This document shows, piece after piece, positions 42,824 to 51,638 of a stretch of DNA of 64,000 bases. Both the position numbers and the translations under genes were made by a program. This stretch comes from Apilactobacillus waqarii. GTDB taxonomy: Bacteria; Bacillota; Bacilli; Lactobacillales; Lactobacillaceae. Every line of letters starts with the position of its first letter. The stretch's first letter is position 1. The DNA is taken from NCBI RefSeq assembly GCF_019061205.1, contig NZ_JAHQYH010000003.1, positions 1-64,000 on the forward strand. Direction: 5' to 3'. The notes under the pieces were generated by a model. It was given only the letters and a program-made list of their open reading frames with translations, had not been told where the DNA came from and searched no databases.

Positions 42824-42826
42824 CAG

Positions 42827-43519
42827 ATGAGTTCATTTTTGACACACTACCTACCAAACATGATGACAATGATTCCGGACTTTGAACAAGCCACAATCGA
42901 AACATTGTATATGACATTCGTAACAGCACTAATTGGTGGAATAATCGGTTTGTTTATCGGTGTTTTACTAGTCTTAACTGGACCAGAAGGAATCAGTGAA
43001 AACATTGCTTTCTACACAGTCCTAGATAAGATTGTGAACTTATTCCGTGCCATTCCCTTCATTATTCTACTAGCTGTGATTGCTCCATTTACCAGAATTA
43101 TCGTTGGAACTGCAATCGGTACCACCGCTTGTATCGTTCCATTGGTAATCGCCGTAATTCCTTTCTACGCTCGACAAGTGCAAAACGCACTATTAGACGT
43201 TGATAGTGGAATCGTTGAATCAGCCCAAGCCATGGGTTCATCAACGTGGGGAATCGTCTTTAGAGTATATCTAAAGGAAGGATTACCTAAAATTATCCGT
43301 TCATCCGTGGTAACATTAATTAGTCTAATCAGTTTAACTGCAATGGCTGGTACCGTTGCCGGTGGTGGACTTGGTAACCTAGCCGTCATGGTTGGTTACC
43401 AAAGATATGAAAATGACGTTACCTTTGTATCATTAATCCTAATTTTGATTTTGGTATTCGTCATTCAAATTATCGGTGATATCTTGGCCAGATTAACTGA
43501 TCACGAAAACGCAAAATAA
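42827..43519 (+). CDS. metI: Methionine ABC transporter permease
   Basis: 230 residues with five helices. The permease coupling loop is SGIVESAQAMGSSTWGIVFR (about 126-145), and the N-terminal ETLYMTFVTALIGGIIGL is typical of MetI. AAGGAGGG lies upstream of the ATG. Forms the channel of the MetNIQ importer. Confidence 0.95.
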   Translation: MSSFLTHYLPNMMTMIPDFEQATIETLYMTFVTALIGGIIGLFIGVLLVLTGPEGISENIAFYTVLDKIVNLFRAIPFIILLAVIAPFTRIIVGTAIGTTACIVPLVIAVIPFYARQVQNALLDVDSGIVESAQAMGSSTWGIVFRVYLKEGLPKIIRSSVVTLISLISLTAMAGTVAGGGLGNLAVMVGYQRYENDVTFVSLILILILVFVIQIIGDILARLTDHENAK

Positions 43520-43533
43520 GAGGGTAGATAATA

Positions 43534-44697
43534 ATGGAAAAAGAAGAACAATTACAGGTATTAAAGGATTTAGTTGCCTTTAATACAGTAGATGCCAACG
43601 AAAAAGACATCGCAGATTATTTAAGCCAACTATTTAAGAAGCACGGCATCGCAAGTGAAATTGTGGACCAATTTGATAATAGAAGTAATCTAGTTGCTCA
43701 CATTGGTAGTTCTTCTAAAAAGGTTTTGGCCTTTGCTGGTCATGAGGATACTGTTCACGAAAACAACTTGGCTGATTGGACCCACGATCCATTTATTCCA
43801 TACGTCGAAGAAGGTAATATTTATGGTCGTGGTGTGACAGACATGAAGTCTGGTCTAGCAGCCCAAGTAATTGCACTAATCGAACTAAAAGAAGAACATG
43901 CTGATTTATCCGGTCAACTAAGATTTCTAGCAACCATCTCCGAAGAATTAACTCAGGGTGGGGCCAACTTCCTTTCAAAAAGAGGGGATGTTGATGACGT
44001 CGATGCAATCGTGATTGGTGAACCAACCGGTCAAAGACAAAGCAATCAAAACCACCATTATATTGTCTATGCTCACAAGGGAGCACTTATTTACACCGTT
44101 AAGAGTGTCGGAAAGGCAGCGCACAGTTCTACTCCAGAATTAGGGATCGATGCGATTGATAACCTTATCAACTATCGCCAAGAAGAAAAGCAATACTTTG
44201 CTAAACAAACCGGTGAAGATGATATTTTGGGTAAGACTATCTACACACCTGATATCTTTGAGGGTGGTAAACAGGTTAACTCAATTCCGGACTTTGCCTA
44301 TCAAAAGGTCATGGTTAGAACCATTCCACAATTAAATAACGATCAAATCATTGCTGACTTGCAAGAATTGGTTGATTCATTTAACCAAAAGAATGGCTAT
44401 AACCTTCAACTAGAGGTAAACTTCAGCGGTTATCCGGTCAAAAACGATGCCGATTCATCAATTGTCAACGCTGCTCAAGCTGCCAGTGAAGAAATTTTGG
44501 GGAATAAGCTTGACTTGAAGACGTTATCAATGGGAACCGATGCTTCTCAATTTAAGGAACGCAATCAAGACGTTGATGTTATCATCCTAGGCCCTGGTAA
44601 TGACACTGCGCATCAAACGGATGAATACGTTGATTTAGAATCATTTTATTCATTCATACGTCTATATAAACAAATTGCAATTAACTATTTAAAGTAA
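43534..44697 (+). CDS. M20-family metallopeptidase (ArgE/DapE/ACY1-like)
   Basis: 387 residues. The metal ligands appear in order: His/Asp in FAGHEDTVHENN, Asp in GRGVTDMKSGLA, Glu-Glu in ATISEELTQGG, Glu in VIGEPTG and His in DTAHQTDEY, with an inserted dimerisation domain between. It is the last gene of the T-box controlled methionine unit, 14 bases after metI. The sequence looks DapE-like, but a dedicated N-acetyl-DAP deacetylase is encoded at 56519, and the context points to releasing Met from N-acyl-Met or a peptide. The substrate is not decided. Confidence 0.85.
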   Translation: MEKEEQLQVLKDLVAFNTVDANEKDIADYLSQLFKKHGIASEIVDQFDNRSNLVAHIGSSSKKVLAFAGHEDTVHENNLADWTHDPFIPYVEEGNIYGRGVTDMKSGLAAQVIALIELKEEHADLSGQLRFLATISEELTQGGANFLSKRGDVDDVDAIVIGEPTGQRQSNQNHHYIVYAHKGALIYTVKSVGKAAHSSTPELGIDAIDNLINYRQEEKQYFAKQTGEDDILGKTIYTPDIFEGGKQVNSIPDFAYQKVMVRTIPQLNNDQIIADLQELVDSFNQKNGYNLQLEVNFSGYPVKNDADSSIVNAAQAASEEILGNKLDLKTLSMGTDASQFKERNQDVDVIILGPGNDTAHQTDEYVDLESFYSFIRLYKQIAINYLK

Positions 44698-44699
44698 AT

Positions 44700-44733
44700 A
44701 AAAAAGCCTAAGCAAAAATGCTTAGGCTTTTTT
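44700..44733. terminator. Bidirectional terminator
   Basis: AAAAAGCCTAAGC / GCTTAGGCTTTTTT with a 5-base loop between convergent genes. Confidence 0.9.
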
Positions 44734-44736
44734 GTT

Positions 44737-45429
44737 TTAGAATTCGTTCATTAATTTCCCCATGGCATAGTGAATGATCATGGTTAGAATTCCGATGATA
44801 ATGTTTCTGATTACTGCGACTTTGACTTTACCGTCACCAAGTTTGGCACTCATAAAACCAGTAAGACCAACTGAGACGATAACGGCTAGAATGGTAGCTG
44901 GCCAGCGGTAAATTCCACTGGTTAGACTCATTGCAATAAGTGGGAATAATCCACCTAGTGCGGCTGAGAATAGGGATGAAAAGGCTGCTGACCATGGATT
45001 CATGTAGTGGTTTAATTCGATATTGTACTTGATGCTTACCATTGTTTCCAATGGTTTCTTAGCAATCAATTCATCGGCAATTTCTTTGGCGGTCTCTTCG
45101 GTAATTCCACGACTCATGTAGAATTCTTGCACAATCTTCTTTTCACCTGCTAGGTCGTTTTTTAATAAGTAGCGTTCTTTTTCAACCGATGAGCTTTCGG
45201 CGTCACGTTGTGAACTAACTGAGGCGTATTCACCGGATGCCATTGAGAAGGCACAGGCCAATAAATCTGATAGACCAGCGATAAAGATTGTGAAAATGTT
45301 TGGGGTTGCCACGGCAACTGAGAATAAGACACCTACGACGGTAAGGATTCCATCGTTAGATCCCAATACCCCAGCTCTTAAGGTGTTTAGTCGTTCGTCC
45401 ATTGTGGCGGTTTGTTTTTTCTTTTCCAT
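44737..45429 (-). CDS. VIT1/CCC1-family Fe2+/Mn2+ transporter, copy 1
   Basis: 230 residues with five helices. GVLGSNDGILTVVGVLFSVAVA in helix 1 and MASGEYASVSSQRDAESSSVEKER are the family signatures; the second marks the start of the cytosolic metal-binding helical domain. The gene is 12 bases downstream of a paralog in the same direction (AGGAGGAAT before the ATG). Probably exports or sequesters iron or manganese. Confidence 0.88.
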   Translation of the reverse strand: MEKKKQTATMDERLNTLRAGVLGSNDGILTVVGVLFSVAVATPNIFTIFIAGLSDLLACAFSMASGEYASVSSQRDAESSSVEKERYLLKNDLAGEKKIVQEFYMSRGITEETAKEIADELIAKKPLETMVSIKYNIELNHYMNPWSAAFSSLFSAALGGLFPLIAMSLTSGIYRWPATILAVIVSVGLTGFMSAKLGDGKVKVAVIRNIIIGILTMIIHYAMGKLMNEF

Positions 45430-45441
45430 TGTTATTCCTCC

Positions 45442-46125
45442 CTAGGCTAGACTTCCGACTAGCAAACCAATTAGATAGGTTACTAGCATGGTTAACATTC
45501 CGGATGCGACGTTTCTTAATGTTGATTTCAAACGGTTGGCGTTACTCAACATTGCTGCAGCATATCCGGTCAGCGATAGGGCGATTAGAACCGCAATGAA
45601 AGTTGATATTACCTTGATGTTAGCGGGGAAGAGGGAGATAGCGACTAGCGGTAGGATTGATCCGGTCGGAAATGAAATCATTGACGCAATTGCAGCCGCG
45701 TATGGACTGGTGAATTGGTTAACGTTAAAACCGTATTTTTCACGAACTGTGGTCACCAAGGCGTCTTTGTTCATCATTTCAGTAGTGGCTTTAGTGGCAA
45801 GTTCGTCTGAGATACCACTACTCATGTACTTTTCTTTAACGATGTTGAATTCTGTTTGATAGTTGTCTCTTAAGGCGACCTTTTGTTTTTCAACGGCGTT
45901 CTTTTGAGAATCACTTTCTGAATTGACGGAGACATATTCTCCCATTGCCATTGAAACGGTTCCGGCGATCATGCCGGCAATCCCTGAAATGAAAATTGAG
46001 AAGGTATTGCTAGTGGCACCGGCAACCCCAATAACGATACCGGCAACCGATAGGATTCCGTCGTTAGAACCCATCACACCGGCACGGATGATATTAATGC
46101 GTTGTGCTAAAGTTTGTTTTTCCAT
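45442..46125 (-). CDS. VIT1/CCC1-family Fe2+/Mn2+ transporter, copy 2
   Basis: 227 residues, the upstream member of the tandem pair. GVMGSNDGILSVAGIVIGVAGA and MAMGEYVSVNSESDSQKNAVEKQK match the family signatures. The two copies have the same length and the same order of motifs but differ clearly in sequence, so the duplication is old; they may form a heteromer. AGAAAGGGCC precedes the ATG. A PerR-like regulator lies in this window, but no PerR box was identified here. Confidence 0.88.
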   Translation of the reverse strand: MEKQTLAQRINIIRAGVMGSNDGILSVAGIVIGVAGATSNTFSIFISGIAGMIAGTVSMAMGEYVSVNSESDSQKNAVEKQKVALRDNYQTEFNIVKEKYMSSGISDELATKATTEMMNKDALVTTVREKYGFNVNQFTSPYAAAIASMISFPTGSILPLVAISLFPANIKVISTFIAVLIALSLTGYAAAMLSNANRLKSTLRNVASGMLTMLVTYLIGLLVGSLA

Positions 46126-46439
46126 ATTGAAGGCCCTTTCTAGTTTAGAATGGTTATTAATTAGTAATTATTATAATTCACTTTTTTCGTAAAGTAAACC
46201 CTTCATTTTTAAGGTACTACCGAACAATTATTTTTTCAATAACTAACAAAAAAATTATTGGAAATATTGATATATCAATATTTTATATGATCAATAAAAT
46301 TAGAAAATGATTAAAAATTATATTGTAATTTTAATGGAGTTATATTATAGTATTTAACAATATGATGCTCATTGAAAATTGGACTAATTGATTAAAAACA
46401 ATCAATTGGTCCTTTTTTGCATATTTAGGAGGAATTGTA
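46126..46439. promoter_or_regulatory. Regulatory region between the VIT genes and the aminotransferase
   Basis: 314 bases without a supported gene. It contains a perfect 22-bp palindrome (46262-46283, half-site AAATATTGATA), an AT-rich imperfect repeat around 46226-46259, a promoter TTGTAA (46323-46328) / TATAGT (46346-46351) with a 17-base spacer, and a leader terminator at 46381-46418. Confidence 0.6.
46381..46418 (+). terminator. Leader terminator before the aminotransferase-PEP carboxylase genes
   Basis: GGACTAATTGATT pairs with AATCAATTGGTCC (one G-T), loop AAAAAC, then six Ts. It sits only about 23 bases after the predicted transcription start and 21 bases before the ATG, so it must be bypassed for expression. 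Confidence 0.8.
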
Positions 46440-47615
46440 ATGCCCAACTTATCATCATCACTTGTTGGTAAACATAACCAACGATTGAATGCATTAGCTC
46501 CATCAGGAATTAGAAGTTTTGATAAAAAAATCTCTTCCATCGATGGTTTAATTAAATTGACAATTGGAGAACCAGACTTGGATACTCCAGAACACGTTAA
46601 ACAAGCAGGAATCGATAGCATTAAGAATAACGATTCCCATTATGCTGATCAAACTGGTAAAAAAGAATTGCGAGATGCTATCTCCAATCATTTATCAAAT
46701 AAGTACGATTTAAAATACGATGCTGACAGTGAAGTGATTGTGACAGTTGGTGCGACAGAAGCCTTATACTCAACATTCCAAACAATTATTAACAAGGGAG
46801 ATAAGGTAATCGTTCCAACACCTACTTTTGCTTTATACTTCCCAATCATCGAAATCCTAGGGGGAGAAGTCATTAAGGTCGATGTATCTGAAGACGACTT
46901 CATCTTAAAACCAGAAAAATTAAAGGCCGTATTAGACGAATATGGTGACTCAGTGAAGGCCTTACTATTGAACTATCCAAGTAATCCGACCGGAGTTGAA
47001 TATTCAAAAGAAGACTTAGCCGGACTTGCAGAAGTAATTAAACAACATCCGATGTATGTTTTATCAGATGAAATCTATAGCGATTTAACATATGGAGTAG
47101 AGCACTACTCAATTGCCAACATGTTACCTGAACAAACAATTTACCTAAGTGGTTTATCAAAATCACATGCGATGACAGGTTATCGTGTTGGATACATCTG
47201 TGGACCAGCCGAATTCATTAAGAAGGTTGGAATGGTTCATGCGTTCGTAGTTACATCAGTTACAAATTCTGCCCAAGTTGCGGCTGCTGAAGCGCTAATC
47301 AACGGTGAAAATGATCCGATTGAAATGGCTAAAATTTACCAAGAAAGACGAGATATCCTATACAAAGGTTTGACCGAATTAGGTTTCTCGATGCCAGAAC
47401 CAAAGGGAGCATTCTACATGTTCGCTAAGATTCCAGCACAATACGGTAAAGACGATGAAAGTTTTGCACTTGAATTAGCTAACAAGGCTAAGATTGGTGT
47501 TATCCCAGGTAGTGCATTTGGACCTGGTGGAGAAGGTTACATCAGATTGTCATATGCTTCATCTAAAGAAGTCATTTTAGAAGCGCTAAAACGATTACAA
47601 ATTTTTATGAAATAA
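46440..47615 (+). CDS. Class I/II aminotransferase, probably aspartate aminotransferase
   Basis: 391-residue PLP fold-type I enzyme. The PLP lysine is in YLSGLSKSHAMTGYRVGYIC, the Asp/Tyr pair in YVLSDEIYSDL, Asn in NYPSNPTGVEYS and Arg near the end in GEGYIRLSYA. AGGAGGAATTGTA precedes the ATG. PEP carboxylase starts 14 bases after the stop, so the pair would convert PEP to oxaloacetate and then aspartate. It is a close paralog of the DAP aminotransferase at 59350. The aspartate role is inferred from the PEP carboxylase partner; a DAP aminotransferase role is the alternative. Confidence 0.85.
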   Translation: MPNLSSSLVGKHNQRLNALAPSGIRSFDKKISSIDGLIKLTIGEPDLDTPEHVKQAGIDSIKNNDSHYADQTGKKELRDAISNHLSNKYDLKYDADSEVIVTVGATEALYSTFQTIINKGDKVIVPTPTFALYFPIIEILGGEVIKVDVSEDDFILKPEKLKAVLDEYGDSVKALLLNYPSNPTGVEYSKEDLAGLAEVIKQHPMYVLSDEIYSDLTYGVEHYSIANMLPEQTIYLSGLSKSHAMTGYRVGYICGPAEFIKKVGMVHAFVVTSVTNSAQVAAAEALINGENDPIEMAKIYQERRDILYKGLTELGFSMPEPKGAFYMFAKIPAQYGKDDESFALELANKAKIGVIPGSAFGPGGEGYIRLSYASSKEVILEALKRLQIFMK

Positions 47616-47628
47616 AGGGGTAATTAAC

Positions 47629-49140
47629 ATGGACAGAAGAATTCCAAACATCATGGGGACTCAACACCCAGACAACGCTAATGTTCCTTTTTTTAAGGAC
47701 GATAACGACAAGTTCGTGTCCGCATTCAATGAAATTAACGAAGCGTATCAAAACTATTCCACATTAGATGCAGATGAATATATGTGGGATTGGGAAGGAA
47801 AACATGCAGATTCTTCCGTAATTGATCGTTTGTATTCTGAACATTACGATTACTTCAGTAAACATCCACTTGGAAACGACAAGTTCTTAACTTTCCGCTT
47901 ACCAAACATCTGGGAAGAAACTGGTTATAGCTTAATGCAAGCTATGACTACTATCTTATTAGCTGAGGATTTTGCTCAAGACTTAGGTTTCAAAGACCGT
48001 CCATTATTCGAAGCAATCTTGCCAATGGCTAGAACCGCAGAACAATTGGTTAACATGGAAGAAAAATTCTCAAGCTTAGCTCACTTCAAATCAAAAGAAT
48101 TTGAAAATGGTCACAAAAACAACGACCGCTTAAGAATGATTCCATTATTCGAAAGCTTTGAAGCTCAATTCAATGCTCCAGATATCTTGAAGAAGTACGT
48201 TGAAATTTACAAAGACGAATTTGGTGAAGACCTAACATACCTACGTGTGTTCTTAGCCGGATCAGATTCAGCTCTATCAAATGGTTTCTTAAACAGTATC
48301 ATTGGTAACAAGTTAGCCTTAACTAAGTTAGGTGAATTTGAAAACGAAACAGGTATCGATGTATACCCAATCGCCGGTACCGGTAGTGCCATCTTTAGAG
48401 GAGGACTATCTCCACTAATGGTCGACAGATACCTAGAAGAATTCCCAGGTTTAAAGACTGCTACCATCCAATCAGCATTCAGATATGACTTTGACTTAGA
48501 AACTGTTGTAAAACCAGCTGTAGCTAAGTTACGTGATGGTCTACAACACAATGCCTTTAGAATCATCAACGACGATGATCAAAAGACATTACTATCAGTT
48601 GCTGATAAGGCCGCAAAACAATACCATGAAACTCTAGATCCACTAATCAACGACTTACAATCAGTCTTTGATTCATTCCCTAAGCGTCGTGATAGACACC
48701 AACACGTTGGTATCATCGGATATTCTAGAGATGTTGATGGATACAAGATGCCAAGAGCCATCACATTTACTGGTTCACTATACTCAGTTGGGGTTCCACC
48801 TGAAGTATTAGGTACTGGTCGTGTGTTAAGCCAATTAACTGACGATGAAATCAGAGCATTGAAGCAATACTATCCAAACATGAAACATGACTTTGCACAT
48901 GTCTTGAAGTACTACAGTGCTGATGCATTAGATTCATTAATCGAAAAGAACGCTTCTTGGAAGGGTGTTAAAGAAGACATCCAAGCCATCGAAGACGCAT
49001 TCGACATCAAGGCTGGCCCAACTAATGAAGAAGAAAAAGAACACGCTAAGTTAGCAAACGATTTAGTTCGTATTGATGACCAAGAAGTTCGTGAAATCTT
49101 AATTGAAAAGATGGGACGTCTAAGACATTTCTTAGGTTAA
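47629..49140 (+). CDS. ppcA: Archaeal-type phosphoenolpyruvate carboxylase
   Basis: 503 residues, about half the length of the classical bacterial enzyme. The N-terminal RRIPNIMGTQHPDNA is the signature of the archaeal-type (PpcA) family, known from archaea, Clostridium perfringens, Leuconostoc and Oenococcus. Core motifs include FLAGSDSALSNGF, AIFRGGLSPL and QHVGIIGYSRDVDGYKMPR. It fixes bicarbonate on PEP to give oxaloacetate. Co-transcribed with the upstream aminotransferase, it supplies aspartate to the lysine genes that follow. Confidence 0.93.
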   Translation: MDRRIPNIMGTQHPDNANVPFFKDDNDKFVSAFNEINEAYQNYSTLDADEYMWDWEGKHADSSVIDRLYSEHYDYFSKHPLGNDKFLTFRLPNIWEETGYSLMQAMTTILLAEDFAQDLGFKDRPLFEAILPMARTAEQLVNMEEKFSSLAHFKSKEFENGHKNNDRLRMIPLFESFEAQFNAPDILKKYVEIYKDEFGEDLTYLRVFLAGSDSALSNGFLNSIIGNKLALTKLGEFENETGIDVYPIAGTGSAIFRGGLSPLMVDRYLEEFPGLKTATIQSAFRYDFDLETVVKPAVAKLRDGLQHNAFRIINDDDQKTLLSVADKAAKQYHETLDPLINDLQSVFDSFPKRRDRHQHVGIIGYSRDVDGYKMPRAITFTGSLYSVGVPPEVLGTGRVLSQLTDDEIRALKQYYPNMKHDFAHVLKYYSADALDSLIEKNASWKGVKEDIQAIEDAFDIKAGPTNEEEKEHAKLANDLVRIDDQEVREILIEKMGRLRHFLG

Positions 49141-49147
49141 TTCCAAA

Positions 49148-49184
49148 CAAAAAAGCTAGTGAGAATTTACTCACTAGCTTTTTT
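49148..49184. terminator. Bidirectional terminator after ppcA
   Basis: AAAAAAGCTAGTGAG / CTCACTAGCTTTTTT with a 6-base loop between convergent genes. Confidence 0.9.
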
Positions 49185-49185
49185 A

Positions 49186-50592
49186 TTATGCGTATTTGTT
49201 TTGATTGTGTTTTAATAGCCAGATTAACATGACAGTAACGATTAACATGATTACTGCTGCTACCCAGTAGGTGAAGTGCATTCCATAAACGAATAGGGAA
49301 TCGTTACCAAAAGGGTAGGTGGTAATCTTTTTGCCGTTCTTAAAGCTCATTGCGCCATATAGGATGGATGTCGAGATTGATAAACCAAGGGTAAAACCAA
49401 TGTTCCGACTCAACGCCAGGATTGAACCGGCAATACCTTGTTGATCCTTGGCAGCATTTTCCATCACCATTGGATTGTTTTGGAATAAACCGTTGGCAGT
49501 GGAGAAGACCACAAATCCTAATAGCATGAACATCAGTGTCCAGTTTGGTTGCATGATAGCAAAGATGACTTCGGCTGCTACGAAAACAAGTGAAGCACGT
49601 AGTGACATAATCACAGCACCGTACTTATCACATAGCACACCACCTAAGTAGGCTGTAAAGACGTTTACCACCGGTAGGACACTCATTAGTAGTCCGGTGT
49701 GTGATGGTGAGAACTTCAAGGTGTCTTGAATGTAGAAAGGAAGCAAGACGTTATTGAAGTAGATGATGATGTACATGAACATCAAAGCAATGATACTGAT
49801 TGAAAAACCAGGATTCTTAAATAGGCTCAATGCTAATATTGGATCGTCGACACGACGTTCTACTACGATAAATGCGATTAGTAGAACTAGACTAGCGATA
49901 AATGACAAAATAACGCTGGTATTAGCGAAACCAATTTGTTGACCAGTAAATATACCAATAAAGAATAAACCGATTAGGACGGCCAAAATAATGAATCCTG
50001 GCCAATCAATATGAATGGCTTGGCCTTCATTGTTTGATTTTTTTTGATAGACGAATTCACCAAAGACGTATGCAAAGATTCCGATTGGAACGTTGAATAG
50101 GAAAATCCAGTTCCAATTGGCAATGGAAAGAATGATTCCGGCAACGGCTGGTCCGGCAATGTAACCGAGTTGACCGATGGTGGTGTTGATTCCTAACGCA
50201 CGGCCGCGAAGGTTAAACGGAACGGATTCGGTGATGATTCCAAGGTTGGTTGCCATGGTCATGGAAGCACCCAGACCTTGTAGACAACGGGCAATCAATA
50301 AGACGATTAGGTTTTCTGAAAGTCCACAGATTAGTGAACTGATGGTAAAGATTAAAGTTCCGAGTTGAAATATTTTCGCCTTGCTGATTTGATCCCCTAG
50401 TTTACCGAATAAAATAAGCGACATACAGATAAGAATTAAGTAGGCCGAAGATATCCATTCTGCTTGGTTCATTGGAATATGTAAGTCTTTAGATATCTGC
50501 GGTAAAGCGGTATTTACGATACTCATGTCAACGGTTCCTAGAAAGGAAACTAATGCCACTGACAAGATAATAAAAAACTGTTTGCGATTCAT
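49186..50592 (-). CDS. MFS exporter, DHA2 (EmrB/QacA) family
   Basis: 468 residues, about 14 helices. Typical DHA2 motifs: DMSIVNTALPQISKDLHI in helix 1, WISSAYLILICMSLILFGKLGDQ (motif A) and GIITESVPFNLRGRALGI before motif C (GQLGYIAGPAVAGIIL). AAGGAAG precedes the ATG. It interrupts the lysine region and has no obvious regulator beside it. Drug or metabolite efflux is likely. Confidence 0.9.
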   Translation of the reverse strand: MNRKQFFIILSVALVSFLGTVDMSIVNTALPQISKDLHIPMNQAEWISSAYLILICMSLILFGKLGDQISKAKIFQLGTLIFTISSLICGLSENLIVLLIARCLQGLGASMTMATNLGIITESVPFNLRGRALGINTTIGQLGYIAGPAVAGIILSIANWNWIFLFNVPIGIFAYVFGEFVYQKKSNNEGQAIHIDWPGFIILAVLIGLFFIGIFTGQQIGFANTSVILSFIASLVLLIAFIVVERRVDDPILALSLFKNPGFSISIIALMFMYIIIYFNNVLLPFYIQDTLKFSPSHTGLLMSVLPVVNVFTAYLGGVLCDKYGAVIMSLRASLVFVAAEVIFAIMQPNWTLMFMLLGFVVFSTANGLFQNNPMVMENAAKDQQGIAGSILALSRNIGFTLGLSISTSILYGAMSFKNGKKITTYPFGNDSLFVYGMHFTYWVAAVIMLIVTVMLIWLLKHNQNKYA

Positions 50593-50693
50593 TTGTGCAC
50601 TTCCTTTAATTGATAATATTAATTGTATCAGATGAGCGACAAAAGAAAAATTATGGAGTATAGTATCGTAAATGATAAAAAGAAGGTGTCGCC

Positions 50694-51290
50694 ATGGACA
50701 TAGTCACAAACGATGAATATATCGGAGATAGCCGATTAGCTGAATGGTACTTCAAATCCAGGGATGGGTATGAGTTAGACAGCTTTTCATTAGGCTATTT
50801 TTTAAAAGACTTAGGTGATTTTGTAGTTGTGAAGACCATCGATTTAAATGGTGCGTTGGACACAGTGACAGCATTTTTGAAAAGTGACATTTTAGAAATA
50901 AGGTATGAAACGGCCTATACCGACATGCTGAATTCCTATATTGAACAGAATATGGAAAGTGATTTATACGATCCTTATCATTTAATGAACCAATGGGATA
51001 CTTTTAACGCCAACACGATCCATCAGGTCTTATTGAATTGCTTTGAAGCCGAGAAGGTGATTAGTGTTTGTGTGTTAGAGGGCGAATACGTTGAGCATGG
51101 CAAGATTGTCCTATTGACCGACAACGTCATGACGCTCAATGAATCCGAGTATCTCGCTGATTTAAACGAGCATGAGAACTGCAACACGACAATTAGAATT
51201 AATAAAACCACAGAGATTAACTTCTTAAGTAAGAACAATCATTTATACGAGCAGTATTTATTGAAGAAGCCAGAATCAAATAATAAATAA
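50694..51290 (+). CDS. Protein of unknown function (198 aa)
   Basis: A soluble, acidic protein without signal or membrane segment. The central half is helical (TDMLNSYIEQNMESDLYDPY), and residues about 120-170 are beta-prone (VISVCVLEGEYVEHGKIVLL). AGAAGGTGTC precedes the ATG. The family is not recognised. A CHY zinc-finger gene starts 20 bases after its stop in the same direction and probably forms an operon with it. Confidence 0.7.
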   Translation: MDIVTNDEYIGDSRLAEWYFKSRDGYELDSFSLGYFLKDLGDFVVVKTIDLNGALDTVTAFLKSDILEIRYETAYTDMLNSYIEQNMESDLYDPYHLMNQWDTFNANTIHQVLLNCFEAEKVISVCVLEGEYVEHGKIVLLTDNVMTLNESEYLADLNEHENCNTTIRINKTTEINFLSKNNHLYEQYLLKKPESNNK

Positions 51291-51310
51291 AAAGAAATCG
51301 AGATGATTCG

Positions 51311-51610
51311 ATGATTTATGGAATTCAATTAGATAGCGATAGTCGCTGTATTCACTACCATCAGCAACACGATATCGCGGCCATGGAATGTGGCCAGTGT
51401 CACCAATACTTTGCGTGTTATCAATGCCATAATTTAGTGGTTGATCACGACTTTGTACCGATTAGTACCAAAGACACTAAGCCGGTCATGTGTGGCCGTT
51501 GTAAGCACAAATTAAGCTTTCAACAATATCAAGACAAGGTATGCCCATATTGTTTCGCGCAATTCAATCCGAAGTGTGAATTACATGAACATTTATACTT
51601 TAAAGACTAA
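51311..51610 (+). CDS. CHY-type zinc-finger protein
   Basis: 99 residues with the CHY finger: Cys/His ligands in RCIHYHQQHDIAAMECGQC, FACYQCHN, DHDF, MCGRCKHKLS and CPYCFAQFNPKCELH. The spacing matches small bacterial CHY proteins and the CHY domain of yeast Hot13 and eukaryotic Pirh2, binding two or three zinc ions. CGAGATGATTCG before the ATG gives a weak ribosome site. It probably shares an operon with the upstream unknown gene. The role is unknown; Hot13 acts in redox and zinc handling of thiol proteins. Confidence 0.88.
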   Translation: MIYGIQLDSDSRCIHYHQQHDIAAMECGQCHQYFACYQCHNLVVDHDFVPISTKDTKPVMCGRCKHKLSFQQYQDKVCPYCFAQFNPKCELHEHLYFKD

Positions 51611-51638
51611 AAAAGACTAGCATCTGCTAGTCTTTTTT
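51609..51638. terminator. Bidirectional terminator
   Basis: AAAAAAGACTAGCA / TGCTAGTCTTTTTT between convergent genes. Confidence 0.9.

Noticed and set aside
46362-46391. Nine-codon leader peptide (MMLIENWTN) before the aminotransferase gene
   Set aside because: No ribosome site; kept only as a remark in the regulatory finding.
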